64,000 nucleotides of DNA from Bradyrhizobium sp. Tv2a-2 (lineage in GTDB: Bacteria; Pseudomonadota; Alphaproteobacteria; Rhizobiales; Xanthobacteraceae). A model generated the notes under the pieces. It saw nothing but the letters and a program-made list of their open reading frames with translations, searched no databases and had not been told where the DNA came from. This document shows, piece by piece, positions 53,911 to 62,922 of this stretch. The stretch lies in the NCBI RefSeq assembly GCF_000472425.1, contig NZ_AXAI01000002.1:472748-536747 (forward strand). Direction: 5' to 3'. Each line of letters opens with the position of its first letter. The stretch's first letter is position 1. The position numbers were made by a program, and so were the translations under genes.

Positions 53911-54912
53911 TCAACGCCGCGTAGCGACCGGTCCGGCGACTGCCGCCGCAGTAGCCGGTGCCGCCGGTGCCAGATGCCGCGGCACGATCACGCGCTGGCC
54001 GGGCACGAGCGGCGCATTATCCGGCATCGGGTTGGCTTGCGTCAGCGCCCACAACGGCAGCTGATATTGCTGGGCGAGTGTCTGCAGCGTGTCACCGGGG
54101 CGGGCTGCAACGACCATACCGCTGTCCCATAGCTCGATCGGTTCTTCTGGCGGTACGGCGTAGCGCAGCTGTGCAATCTCGTCGTTGGTCTTCGCGGGCG
54201 TCGCGGCGAGTGCAAGAATCTTGGCGATCAGCTGCTGGTGCACAGAATCCATCTTGTCGATGGTGATGTGCGAAACCTCGTCGTGCTGCTCGAGGTCGTA
54301 GCTCGCATAATGTCCCGGAAAGCCCGTGACCGGCTTGATGTCGCCGCCGCCGAGCACGTTCTTGGACAGGAAGATGTTGATGAAGCGCTCGACATTGGTC
54401 GGCACGCTTGGGCTGAGATGGGCGGGATCGATGGTCACGACCAGGCTGACCGGAATGTTCTCTTCCTGCAGCTTTTCGGAGAACTGCAGGGCGCAGCGTC
54501 CGCCCATGGAATGGCCGATCAGGATGATCGGCTGTGGGTCCTCGCGGTACTTGTCGATCGCGCGCGAGGCAATCAGTGGACAGATCGTGAATTCGTAAGT
54601 ATCCGCCGGAAGCCCGGCGCGCACGATCTTCTCCGCGAGCCGGTCCATGCCGGTGGAAAAGATCGGGCCAAGCGCGCCACGGAACAGATAGACCCGCCCG
54701 CGCGGGACGATCGGCGCCGGATCCGGGGCCGGCGTCGCAGCGGCGGTGCCTTTCGCCTGCGCAGCGTTGGCGTCGGTTCGATGGACGGCGGTCTGGCGGA
54801 TCGGGGCCGCGGAGCCTGCGAGCGCGGACTGCGCGCAGCCCAAGGCCGCGAGCATGGCCGCGGCGACAATCAATGTCGCTTTTGGCCTGGGAAAAGCCCG
54901 GTTGAGTTTCAC
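53911..54912 (-). CDS. Exported lipase-like alpha/beta hydrolase with C-terminal LysM domain
   Basis: A 333-residue precursor. The signal peptide reads ATLIVAAAMLAALGCAQSALA; the nucleophile motif is GHSMGG; the region between VYLFRGALGPIFSTGMDRLA and SHITIDKMDSVHQQLI matches the neighbouring paralogue. A LysM-type repeat (AARPGDTLQTLAQQYQLPLW ending in VPGQRVIVP) lies near residues 275-320 and should bind peptidoglycan. GTG at 54912 is chosen because it places the signal at the N-terminus; longer TTG or GTG starts are possible. The enzyme is probably periplasmic and wall-attached. Confidence 0.82.
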   Translation of the reverse strand: MKLNRAFPRPKATLIVAAAMLAALGCAQSALAGSAAPIRQTAVHRTDANAAQAKGTAAATPAPDPAPIVPRGRVYLFRGALGPIFSTGMDRLAEKIVRAGLPADTYEFTICPLIASRAIDKYREDPQPIILIGHSMGGRCALQFSEKLQEENIPVSLVVTIDPAHLSPSVPTNVERFINIFLSKNVLGGGDIKPVTGFPGHYASYDLEQHDEVSHITIDKMDSVHQQLIAKILALAATPAKTNDEIAQLRYAVPPEEPIELWDSGMVVAARPGDTLQTLAQQYQLPLWALTQANPMPDNAPLVPGQRVIVPRHLAPAAPATAAAVAGPVATRR

Positions 54913-55046
54913 GGCCCGCCTGTCCGCCGTTGCCGGCGCCTCGATCGACACGCGCCCGTTTGGCGCGCGGCTATTGCATTGCAAGGGAATGGGCGGATTT
55001 TGAGGCCGGGCCAGTCCGAAGGCCGAGGCTAATCGGCGGGCGGTAA

Positions 55047-55796
55047 TCAGTTCGCCGCAGCCGCTCGCCTTGGCCTGGGGGCGGCGGCCTGCGGGGCCAC
55101 GGGTTTGCGCGCGACCGGGGCAGTTCCCGGCATCGGCGCCGGGCCGCCTGCCACCGCCGCGTCGATCGCCGCGATGACCTTCCGCTGCATCAGCTCGTTC
55201 TTGTCGATGGTGAGATGGCCGACGCCCGGCACATTCTCGACATCGACATTCTCCAGCGTGCCCTGGAAGTTCCGCGTGGGCTCGACCCGGGTGCCGGCGC
55301 CGTTGGCGACATAGAAATTGATGTATTTGCCGACGCGGCCCGAAAGGCTGGTGTGGAACACGGAGTCGAGGCCGATCGCGAGCTTCACCGGCACGCCCTG
55401 CCGGCTCAGTCGCTCGACCATGTCGGGCAGGCAGGTCGCCCCAGAGGAGTGGCCGACCAGAATGATGACCTTGGCGCGGCCGCTCCGGTATTCAGCGACA
55501 GCATCATCGGCCACCGAGGCCCAAAGTATGTGGTTGTGCACGCTCGCGGGGATTCCCTGCGCCTGTAGGCGGGAGGCCATCTGGTCCATGCCAAGCGAGA
55601 AGATGTTGAGCACGCCGCGCATCAGATAGACGTGCGCGCTAGCCGGTGCCGCTTGGGCCGCCTCGGCGCTTCGCGGCCCGAGCCCCACCGCAAATAGCAG
55701 CATCGCCAGCGCTGCGGCCTTCAGCGCGCCACGCCGTGACGCGAATGGCGACCCAAAGCCGCCGTGATCCGCCGCATTGCCGCTTTTCAATGTCAT
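55047..55796 (-). CDS. Exported lipase-like alpha/beta hydrolase (paralogue without LysM)
   Basis: A 249-residue precursor with a Tat-like signal (SRRGALKAAALAMLLFAVGLG). The nucleophile motif is GHSSGA. YLMRGVLNIFSLGMDQMASRL and HLTIDKNELMQRKVIAAID align with the adjacent hydrolase, so the two arose by duplication. The C-terminus is Pro/Ala/Arg-rich. AGAGGGATCC precedes the ATG at 55796. It lies upstream of, and on the same strand as, the LysM lipase, 134 bases apart. Confidence 0.82.
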   Translation of the reverse strand: MTLKSGNAADHGGFGSPFASRRGALKAAALAMLLFAVGLGPRSAEAAQAAPASAHVYLMRGVLNIFSLGMDQMASRLQAQGIPASVHNHILWASVADDAVAEYRSGRAKVIILVGHSSGATCLPDMVERLSRQGVPVKLAIGLDSVFHTSLSGRVGKYINFYVANGAGTRVEPTRNFQGTLENVDVENVPGVGHLTIDKNELMQRKVIAAIDAAVAGGPAPMPGTAPVARKPVAPQAAAPRPRRAAAAN

Positions 55797-56090
55797 GGAT
55801 CCCTCTGCTGGTCGCAATATATGTATACGAGGTATAAGGTTAGCGCCTTCGCATTCGCAATAGATGTGATTGCGGGAGATAAATTTTCTGCTCGGGCGCG
55901 GCGATCCTGCAACAGGAGCCGGCCGCGTTCACGTTCTCCGGTTCCGTCGCCAACCTATTGATGCATTGGGAAAATATCCTCGCTGCGGCGACCCCGCACC
56001 CGGCGCATTCCTGACGCAAGAGCGCCCCTCTTGCCCTCGGCTAGGCTCCCATCGCAAATGGTTGATCAGGCGAGAGAGCGAGGTGCTGCG

Positions 56091-56873
56091 ATGAGCGACA
56101 ATGACAGCGTGATTCTCGAAAAGCGCGGATATGGGCTCTGGATCACCATCAACCGTCCGGACAAGCGCAATGCGCTCAACGGCAGCGTCATCAGTGGTAT
56201 CGCCGAGGGCTATCGTGCGGCGCACGAAGATGCGGACGTGCGCGTCATCGTGCTGACGGGGGCGGGCGAGAAGGCGTTCTGCGCCGGTGCCGACCTGCAG
56301 AATTCGGGTGCCGCCTTCTCGATGGATTTTTCGAGGCCCAATGTCGACTACGCCGACCTGCTGCGGCTGTCGCAGAATGCCACAAAACCGGCGATCGCGC
56401 GCGTCGGCGGTGTCTGCATGGCCGGCGGCATGGGCCTGCTCTGCATGACCGATATGGCGGTCGCCGCCGACCACGCCATCTTCGGCCTGCCGGAGGTCAA
56501 GGTCGGTGTGTTCCCGATGCAAGTGATGAGCCTGTTGCAGGGGATCGCCCCGCCGCGGCTTGTCAACGAATGGGCGCTGACCGGCGAACCGTTCGATGCG
56601 AAGGTTGCCCAAGCCGCCGGCCTGCTCAACTACGTTGTTCCCGCCGCCGAACTCGACGCCAAGATCGACTGGCTGATCGGCCGCCTGATCGACAAGTCGC
56701 CGACCGCGATCCGTCGCGGCAAATACGCCATGCGCGCCATCGCCTCGATGTCGTTCGACGAGAGCATCGCCTACACGGAAAGCCAGATCGCGCTGCTCGC
56801 GATGACCGAGGATGCGAAAGAGGGCCTGAAGGCGTTTGGCGAAAAACGCAAGCCGGTGTGGACGGGGAAGTAG
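56091..56873 (+). CDS. Enoyl-CoA hydratase/isomerase family protein
   Basis: A 260-residue crotonase. Oxyanion motifs are FCAGADL and VGGVCMAGGMG. Of the two hydratase glutamates, the second is kept (FGLPEVKVG) and the first is replaced by Gly. The reaction is therefore uncertain: hydratase-like with one acid/base residue, or another crotonase activity. GAGAGCGAGGTG precedes the ATG. It is monocistronic. Confidence 0.92.
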   Translation: MSDNDSVILEKRGYGLWITINRPDKRNALNGSVISGIAEGYRAAHEDADVRVIVLTGAGEKAFCAGADLQNSGAAFSMDFSRPNVDYADLLRLSQNATKPAIARVGGVCMAGGMGLLCMTDMAVAADHAIFGLPEVKVGVFPMQVMSLLQGIAPPRLVNEWALTGEPFDAKVAQAAGLLNYVVPAAELDAKIDWLIGRLIDKSPTAIRRGKYAMRAIASMSFDESIAYTESQIALLAMTEDAKEGLKAFGEKRKPVWTGK

Positions 56874-57182
56874 TTGCTCTCGATGTGGAGGCATTTGGGT
56901 TCAAGTCCCGAACAGCGCGCTCCGTCATTGCGAGCGTAAGCGAAGCAATCCAGGGTCACGCGTGGCTCTGATTGCCTCGTCGCTTCGCTCCTCGCAATGA
57001 CGTGGAGAGGACATGCGTTTGCCTTCTCGCGACGGAATTCGCCCGAGCTTTGCATCATCATCACCCTCTTCAAAAACAGAGGGAGCAGGGAAGGCCGGGT
57101 GGGCCGCTGCACCCGGGGCCCGCGCGCAGAAAAAAATTGCGCGAGCGCGAAAATCACAGGGCCAACAGCGGAAGTCTGGCTT
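56874..57182. other. Intergenic region with a long palindromic repeat
   Basis: No gene is seen. The imperfect palindrome at 56924-57001 fills part of it, between a plus-strand gene and convergent minus-strand genes. Confidence 0.5.
56924..57001. repeat. Imperfect palindromic element of the GTCATTGCGAG type
   Basis: It begins GTCATTGCGAGCG and ends CTCCTCGCAATGAC; the arms share GTCATTGCGAG, GCGAAGC and CAAT. Elements of this kind recur between genes in many alphaproteobacteria. It lies between convergent genes, where it can help to end transcription. Confidence 0.75.
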
Positions 57183-57542
57183 CTAAAGCCGAAACCAGGG
57201 GATTGTGAGATAAGCGCAAGCGATCATCGCCATTGGGGGAACGACCCACGCACACCATACCCAGAACGGGGACAGGCGAGCCGGCAGAAGCGCGGCAACT
57301 ATGCCAACGACGAGCGCACCGACAGCGGCGGAAGCAGTCCACCCGTACCAGTACATCTCGGGCGCGAGGAAATCCAAGACGGGATCGGCAACATCCCGGG
57401 AACGATGCAGACCGAGAAGGACGATGCCTTGCGCGGGATAAACGGTAAACAGCGCAAGCCCACGGGCATGTGCGAGAGCGTAAAAGAGCGCGAAAGCTGC
57501 CCCATAAGCAAAAGCGAACCGCCGAAACATCGAGTTAAACAT
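57183..57542 (-). CDS. Small membrane protein, unknown function
   Basis: A 119-residue protein with four hydrophobic segments, for example FAFAYGAAFALFYALAHA, ASAAVGALVVGIVAALLP and FWVWCAWVVPPMAMIACAYL. Its ATG overlaps the stop of the upstream gene by one base (TAATG), so both are translated together. I do not recognise the family. Confidence 0.75.
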   Translation of the reverse strand: MFNSMFRRFAFAYGAAFALFYALAHARGLALFTVYPAQGIVLLGLHRSRDVADPVLDFLAPEMYWYGWTASAAVGALVVGIVAALLPARLSPFWVWCAWVVPPMAMIACAYLTIPWFRL

Positions 57543-58006
57543 TACGATCCGAAGCCTCCGATGTTGTTCAAAACGTGACCAACGAGAAAGGCCCACCAGA
57601 CGATGAATGCAAGGAGTAAGGTAAGGGCAGTGCGTAGCTGATAGCTGCGACCATCAACCGGCTGATGCCAGCACGACCAGTATGCGGGCAGCACCCCCAA
57701 GCCGATGGCGGTGAAATCCTCCTTGAGATCAAAGAAACCCAGCGCATGCCAATGGTGATCGCGTTCCAAACTTGGCTGAACATCGACCTTGAAATACAGG
57801 TAGACGACAGCGCCGAGCAGCCACGAGATCACATACAGAACGACGATTGCATTCGTGAAGCCTGCACCTCGCACTGCGCGAAACCGGTCGAAGAACGAAT
57901 ACGGCTTCGCCCTGGCCGGCGCGCATGTTGCCAATGTCTGATGCGTGATGGCGCCGAGCAGGGCCACCGTGACCAAACCGTGCAGAATGAGAATTACTGT
58001 TCCCAC
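57542..58006 (-). CDS. Four-helix membrane protein, unknown function
   Basis: A 154-residue protein with a GTG start and four hydrophobic segments (ILHGLVTVALLGAITHQTL; NAIVVLYVISWLLGAVVYLYF; DFTAIGLGVLPAYWSCWH; TALTLLLAFIVWWAFLVGHVL). Conserved-looking His residues (LILHG, AITHQ, ERDHHWHALG, VGHVL) could bind haem or metal. It overlaps the next small membrane protein and follows the phosphoesterase by 17 bases, suggesting one operon. No named family. Confidence 0.78.
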   Translation of the reverse strand: MGTVILILHGLVTVALLGAITHQTLATCAPARAKPYSFFDRFRAVRGAGFTNAIVVLYVISWLLGAVVYLYFKVDVQPSLERDHHWHALGFFDLKEDFTAIGLGVLPAYWSCWHQPVDGRSYQLRTALTLLLAFIVWWAFLVGHVLNNIGGFGS

Positions 58007-58023
58007 AGGTTACGACCGGTGCT

Positions 58024-59367
58024 CTACGAGAACAGTGCCTCGGATGCGAACGGCTCAGCCGAGCCGGGCCGGTAACGTGTCAGGTTGAATTTTGTCTTCT
58101 CCACCGGTGCGACATCGACCAGGACGTAGTTGTATTCTTCCTGCGGCGGCTTGCCCTTCCAATAGAGGTCCGGCGGATAGTTGCTTGGCACCTTGATGCT
58201 CGTGCGACCGGGAAGGATCGGGTCCTGCTCCGCCCCACCGCCACCAAGAACCAGGTATTTCACGCCATCGACGTCATACATTTCGGTCGTATGCACGTGT
58301 CCGTTGAAAACGACGAGTTCCAAGTCCTTGGCGTAGGCCGCGATGGTCTTGTGAGGATTGTCAGGCTCCGGAATGGGACCGAGGCCAGCGCGACAGAAGA
58401 CCGGATAGTGGAAGGTGATGAACGCCTTTTTTAATCCCTTGGCTTTGGCATCGTCCAGCCACTGTTGCAATTGCACCATCTGCTCCGCGTATTTTGGCCG
58501 GTCTCCATCCCACAGCGACGGCGAGCGATAATCGTACTTTCCGCTCCACAGGAAGATAAACCTGACGTCTCGGAAGTCGAATTTGTAAATCAACCGCTCC
58601 GGGGTCACGCCGAAGTTCTTCAGATAAGGCACCGCGTCAAGCGTCCCTTCAATTTTTGGATCGCCCCACACTTCGTGATTGCCCACCGACATGAACCACC
58701 GTCCTTCGAGCCCTGCGGCGCGCATCTCGGAATCTGGCGCCGGCAGCAGCTTGAGCATGGTGTCGTTGACGCGTTTCCAATAGGGACTGTCGGCGACTGA
58801 GCGGCCCTGATTGCCCCACCAGACGACGTCGCCGCTGTTGATCACGAATTTGGCGCGGCCGGCCTGCACGTGCTGCACGATTTCGCGAGAAACCCAATCG
58901 CCACCCTCGAGTCGAAACATTTCCCGGTGCACTCCGGGAAGCAGTTTGACGTCTTCGACAGTTGCACGGGTCACCCAGCCCTGGTCCACCGACAACGTCA
59001 TGACCTCGCTCCGTGACATGAACGGCATGACGACTTGCTTAAGCTCCTTGGTGGTGGGGTCGAAGATCATTTTCACATCGCGCTTCACCACCGCTTCCGC
59101 GACCTTTTCCGGCATGACCAGGCCAAACATTTCAACGAATAGTCCGACGAGATCGGTGCGGCCTTCCTTGACCGGCAGGTACATCATGGGTCGCGAGTCA
59201 CCGCAGACCGCAAAGGAAAACCCGGAATTTGCCTGTTGCGCCACTGCCTTCTTCACCGCGAGAACCGAGGACAGCACTGGCAGCATTGCAAGGCCCGAGA
59301 GCAGGCCCCTCCTATTCAATCCGCCTTTAGCCGAATTCACGTCGCTGAAGACAAGGCGCCCGTCCAT
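58024..59367 (-). CDS. Tat-exported metallophosphoesterase
   Basis: A 447-residue precursor. A twin-arginine signal (LNRRGLLSGLAMLPVLSSVL) precedes the calcineurin-like fold: CGDSR, SGDVVWWG, VGNHEVWG, FHYPVF and NGHVHTTE supply the two-metal site. It probably hydrolyses a phosphate ester in the periplasm. The ATG at 59367 has GGAG upstream. It probably leads an operon with the two small membrane proteins downstream. Confidence 0.92.
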   Translation of the reverse strand: MDGRLVFSDVNSAKGGLNRRGLLSGLAMLPVLSSVLAVKKAVAQQANSGFSFAVCGDSRPMMYLPVKEGRTDLVGLFVEMFGLVMPEKVAEAVVKRDVKMIFDPTTKELKQVVMPFMSRSEVMTLSVDQGWVTRATVEDVKLLPGVHREMFRLEGGDWVSREIVQHVQAGRAKFVINSGDVVWWGNQGRSVADSPYWKRVNDTMLKLLPAPDSEMRAAGLEGRWFMSVGNHEVWGDPKIEGTLDAVPYLKNFGVTPERLIYKFDFRDVRFIFLWSGKYDYRSPSLWDGDRPKYAEQMVQLQQWLDDAKAKGLKKAFITFHYPVFCRAGLGPIPEPDNPHKTIAAYAKDLELVVFNGHVHTTEMYDVDGVKYLVLGGGGAEQDPILPGRTSIKVPSNYPPDLYWKGKPPQEEYNYVLVDVAPVEKTKFNLTRYRPGSAEPFASEALFS

Positions 59368-59707
59368 CTGACCGCTCCATCCGTCTATTGGCGCCCTTTT
59401 CGCCCGATCGGCGTTGCCGCTGCAGGGACGAACGCCAGCCGCCCGAGAGTGCTGCAATCACGGATAGCCGAACCGTATTCGCGCGCTATGCAACTTCGGC
59501 AGATTGGTGGTCTTCTAAGTGCCTTTGCGCCTGGGTCATTGCGGAAGTCGGCCGATTGAATAACCAAATGGACCGCGCTCAGCCGCCCTTCGCACAAGCA
59601 CTTGGCTGATTGGATTTTCTCGGATGTGCCCCCTAAGTCACACCCAAAAGCCACGCCCAATGGTTGAATGGAGCACTGGCGCGCTCGCTACCCTGTTTAG
59701 GGCTGCC
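59368..59707. other. Intergenic region between the phosphoesterase and porin remnant
   Basis: No gene or clear motif is seen; it must hold the phosphoesterase promoter and the former porin promoter. Confidence 0.4.
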
Positions 59708-60085
59708 ATGGAGAATCCATTCCTTACCGTTGCGCTGTTTGCAATGCTTGCGAGTGTCACCGCGCGTGCTGCGGATATGCCGGTGAAGGCCCCGCCGCCT
59801 CCCCCACCGCCGTACAACTGGTCAGGATTTTATCTTGGCGCAAATCTCGGTGGTGCGTGGACCAACGGCAGCCTGAATATTCCAGGCAACAATCTCTATG
59901 GCGGCATCACCGAATTCGTCGGTGGCGTTCAGGCTGGCTACAATTTCCAGCTGGCCATCTTTTGTTTGGTGTGGAAGGTGATTTAGATGGGGCGACTTTT
60001 GGTCATCCCGCGCTTCCCACTCCTACGGTCGGATCGGTGAGCCAGAACTGGATTGGGATGATTGCAGGCCGCAGCGGCAAGCGCA
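59708..60085 (+). pseudogene. Frameshifted, truncated Omp25/RopB-type outer-membrane beta-barrel protein
   Basis: The first frame encodes a signal peptide (LTVALFAMLASVTARAA) and the typical start of rhizobial Omp25 proteins (NWSGFYLGANLGGAW ... GGVQAGYNFQ). At about 59950 the frame breaks; the family sequence continues in another frame (AGHLLFGVEGDLDGATFG ... VGSVSQNWIG). Loss of one G (CAG-GCTGGC to CAGCTGGC) explains it. Family similarity then stops near MIAGR, so the 3' part of the gene is also missing. Confidence 0.85.
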
Positions 60086-60461
60086 AGTTGACTTGGGACA
60101 AGCGCCGGATCCGATATCGCAAGGTTTGTTCGTCCGTTGGTGATACTCTGTCACTCCAGCTATGCCTTGCGCCTCGCATCGGTACCTACGCGCTATTGTC
60201 CGAGCAGGGCGGCGACGGACGCAAGTTGCAAAGCTCCGGCCAGGAAAAGCACGGTGAAAATGGAAGTGGTGGAGCGTATCAATTCATCCTATGGCAAAAG
60301 ACCCCGATCGCAACACGCGCGTCCGGAGGACTTCAGGTCAAAAGCACCAGTCGAGGATTGTAGTCAACAGGTCCGCTTCACGGATAGCGGACCTGAGCGG
60401 ACCACCGAGCGATGTCGCCCTCAGGCCCAGTTCCGGACTCATGCATTGCAGCAACCGCGTC
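60086..60461. other. Intergenic region after the porin pseudogene
   Basis: No gene is seen. It may hold decayed or foreign sequence that replaced the porin's 3' end. Confidence 0.4.
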
Positions 60462-61439
60462 CTATTCGATCACCTCATCGGCCCGGACAAGGATCGAGGG
60501 TGGGATATTCAATCCGAGCGCCTTGGCCGCCTTGTTGTTGACTATCAACTCGAGCTTGGTGGGAAATTCCACCGGGAGATCGCCTGGCTGAGCTCCTTTG
60601 AGAATTTTGTTCACATAAATAGCCGCGCGATGAAAATTCTCGGACAAGTTAACGCCATAGCTGGCCAGCCCGCCCGCGTCGACATGGTCACGGAAGCCAT
60701 AGATCGCCGGCAATCGCGCCGTTGCAGCGAGTACGGCGATCCTGTTCCGCTCACTGAAGAGCATACCATCAACGAGGACGATGACTGCTCGAACGTGGTC
60801 GTCCGCCATTGCCTGGAATGCCGCTTCGAGATCGCCGGGCGAACGAACCTCGGCAGCAACAGCTTGGATGCCCAACTTCCGACACGTGCTCTCCAATTCT
60901 TGCCGGTCGATAATGACCCCGGTGGCAACGTTCACCAAGTATCCAAGCTTGACGACGTCTGGAATCATTTGAAGCGCCAGCTCAACCTGTTTGCCTGTTA
61001 GGCCTTGGGTGCGAAACGATACGCCGGTCACGTTCCCGCCCGGCCGCGCCTCGCTGGAAATTAAGCCGAGGTTGATGGCATCGGCGAGTAACGGGCAAAC
61101 AATCGGAATTGACGTGGTCAATGCTCTCGTCGCTACTGCAGCCGGAGTTACAGTGGCTAGAATCACGTCAGGTCTAAGTCCAACTAACTCCGCTGCAAGA
61201 GCAGGGAAGCGGTCCAGATGCCCCTCCGCGAAACGGTAGACAATATCCACGCTCAGGCCATCGACGTAGCCAAGTTCTTTCAAGCCCTGCTCGAAGCCGT
61301 TGAGCGGCGAATTACCTTCCTTCCTGATCGCACTGAGAACTGCGATAAGCGGACGTTTGGTTGGGATTTCTGCGCGTGCCACGATCGGCCACGCGGCAGT
61401 GGTGCTACCGAGGAGTGTGATAAACTCGCGCCGCCGCAA
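60462..61439 (-). CDS. ABC transporter substrate-binding protein (PF04392 family)
   Basis: A 325-residue exported binding protein. LRRREFITLLGSTTAAWPIVARA is typical of this family's signal, and the mature part reads RPLIAVLSAIRKEGNSPLNGF, then LVGLRPDVILATVTPAAVATR and RPGGNVTGVSF. The TTG at 61439 follows GGGGGACG and gives the usual start of the family (LRRREF); a longer start would run into the upstream gene. No permease or ATPase is nearby, as is common for this family in bradyrhizobia. The ligand is unknown. Confidence 0.88.
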   Translation of the reverse strand: MRRREFITLLGSTTAAWPIVARAEIPTKRPLIAVLSAIRKEGNSPLNGFEQGLKELGYVDGLSVDIVYRFAEGHLDRFPALAAELVGLRPDVILATVTPAAVATRALTTSIPIVCPLLADAINLGLISSEARPGGNVTGVSFRTQGLTGKQVELALQMIPDVVKLGYLVNVATGVIIDRQELESTCRKLGIQAVAAEVRSPGDLEAAFQAMADDHVRAVIVLVDGMLFSERNRIAVLAATARLPAIYGFRDHVDAGGLASYGVNLSENFHRAAIYVNKILKGAQPGDLPVEFPTKLELIVNNKAAKALGLNIPPSILVRADEVIE

Positions 61440-61497
61440 ATGCCGTCCCCCGACAAAAAGACCCCGCTGAAATCGATTAGAGGTAGCACATTGTGAT

Positions 61498-62922
61498 CTA
61501 CTTGGCCGCACCCGTGGTGGATTGCACCTGCACCACCGAGGGCGGGTTCCATTTGCCCGTGAGCGCCTCCGATTTCGGGGCATAGATGCGCATGGTCAAG
61601 TTGAACGGCCCTTTTGGCGCCGGAAGCCAGTTGGCTTGTTTGTCGGCGCTGGGGCTCTCGTTCTGGAAATAGAGGTCGAGCGATCCGTCCCCGTTATACT
61701 TGAACGGCATCCAACTGCTGACGGCAAACCGATTGAGAGTGTTGGTAATCTGGAAGCCCTCTGGGTCATAAAGCGTAACCGACCAAAAGGCGTTCGCCGG
61801 CGGCATGTCGCTCTTGTCGAAGTGGAGCGCGTAGCTGTTTGCACCATCGAGAGGTTTGCCGGTCTCATCGCCCAGATTGATCGGATAGATGGCATCCTCG
61901 GGAAGGTTCGCGCCGAGGCCGGCCTGAGCGATGATAGCGCGCTTCAAATAATAGTTGCCGTACACCCCCATTGTGTCGGTGTTCATGGACCAGCCGTTCA
62001 CGACGCGCGCGAGCGTCGGCAGCTTCCAAGCCATCAATTTCTGCCCTTCTTCCGGCGCGCTCGTCAGCGCATTGCGAACCTCGGGATCGAGCTTCGCCAT
62101 GTTAAAGCTCTTGCCTGGCTCGATTCCGATCCCCCTCATCTGCGCGATGATCGGCTCGTCAGTAATGTGGGGAGGATTGACCTTGAGAAGTTCGGCCGCG
62201 TAGGAGAAGAACTTGTCGGCCGCCATGGTGTCGACCGCAGTTTTCGGCGGCGTTTTCATATCGACAGTCGGATCAATCTTCACTTCCACGGGCGTTGGGG
62301 TCTTGCCCCATTCCGAGAGCGGGGTGACTTTGTAGCCGTCCTGTATCTTGTGAACGGCATCGTAGTCTGGCGGTCCATCCGTCTTCGTTCGTCCGATGAT
62401 CCAGACGAAAGGCGTCGGTGCACTGATTCTCGAGATTCCTGAAGGAACATCTCCGTTCCAACCCGTTGGCGCCACCAAGAAATTGATCGCCTGTGTGCCC
62501 GTGGTTCGCCAACCGGGCGATGCAAACACGTCGGTCCACATGTCGAGCATCGGAAGCAGATAGTAGCGGTCATCGGTATTCGGAGCGGATACGATCATCG
62601 GCTCTTTGGTCAACTCGAGCCACGCAATGGAATACAGCGTATCGAAGTTTACTCGCACTACGCCCTTGAAATCAGCGGGGGGATACTCACGAACGCTGGT
62701 GAACTCGTTCATCGGGCCTTTGCCGAACTCCTTGCCGGGCTTGATGTTTGTCGATTGCTTCCGGGTCACATCCATCATGACGAGAGGGTAGAGATAGAGA
62801 TAAGCATCGACGGCGATGGCGCGGGCTTCTTGCTCGGTAATCCCGGCATAAGCACTTCTTGGAGTGGCCGAGACGTCCAGCAAGCTGAACAGGAGCGCCA
62901 AGGTAATCGTAACTTGTCTCAT
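61498..62922 (-). CDS. Exported DUF1254/DUF1214 protein (copy 5)
   Basis: A 474-residue precursor with a Sec signal (QVTITLALLFSLLDVSATPRSAYA). DUF1254: DAYLYLYPLVMMDVTRKQST ... RVNFDTLYSIAWLELTKEPMIV; DUF1214: PPANAFWSVTLYDPEGFQI ... NRFAVSSW, ending in NLTMRIYAPKS. GGAG lies 8 bases before the ATG. A FixK-type box is 125 bases upstream. A PF04392 binding protein follows 58 bases downstream. Confidence 0.92.
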   Translation of the reverse strand: MRQVTITLALLFSLLDVSATPRSAYAGITEQEARAIAVDAYLYLYPLVMMDVTRKQSTNIKPGKEFGKGPMNEFTSVREYPPADFKGVVRVNFDTLYSIAWLELTKEPMIVSAPNTDDRYYLLPMLDMWTDVFASPGWRTTGTQAINFLVAPTGWNGDVPSGISRISAPTPFVWIIGRTKTDGPPDYDAVHKIQDGYKVTPLSEWGKTPTPVEVKIDPTVDMKTPPKTAVDTMAADKFFSYAAELLKVNPPHITDEPIIAQMRGIGIEPGKSFNMAKLDPEVRNALTSAPEEGQKLMAWKLPTLARVVNGWSMNTDTMGVYGNYYLKRAIIAQAGLGANLPEDAIYPINLGDETGKPLDGANSYALHFDKSDMPPANAFWSVTLYDPEGFQITNTLNRFAVSSWMPFKYNGDGSLDLYFQNESPSADKQANWLPAPKGPFNLTMRIYAPKSEALTGKWNPPSVVQVQSTTGAAK

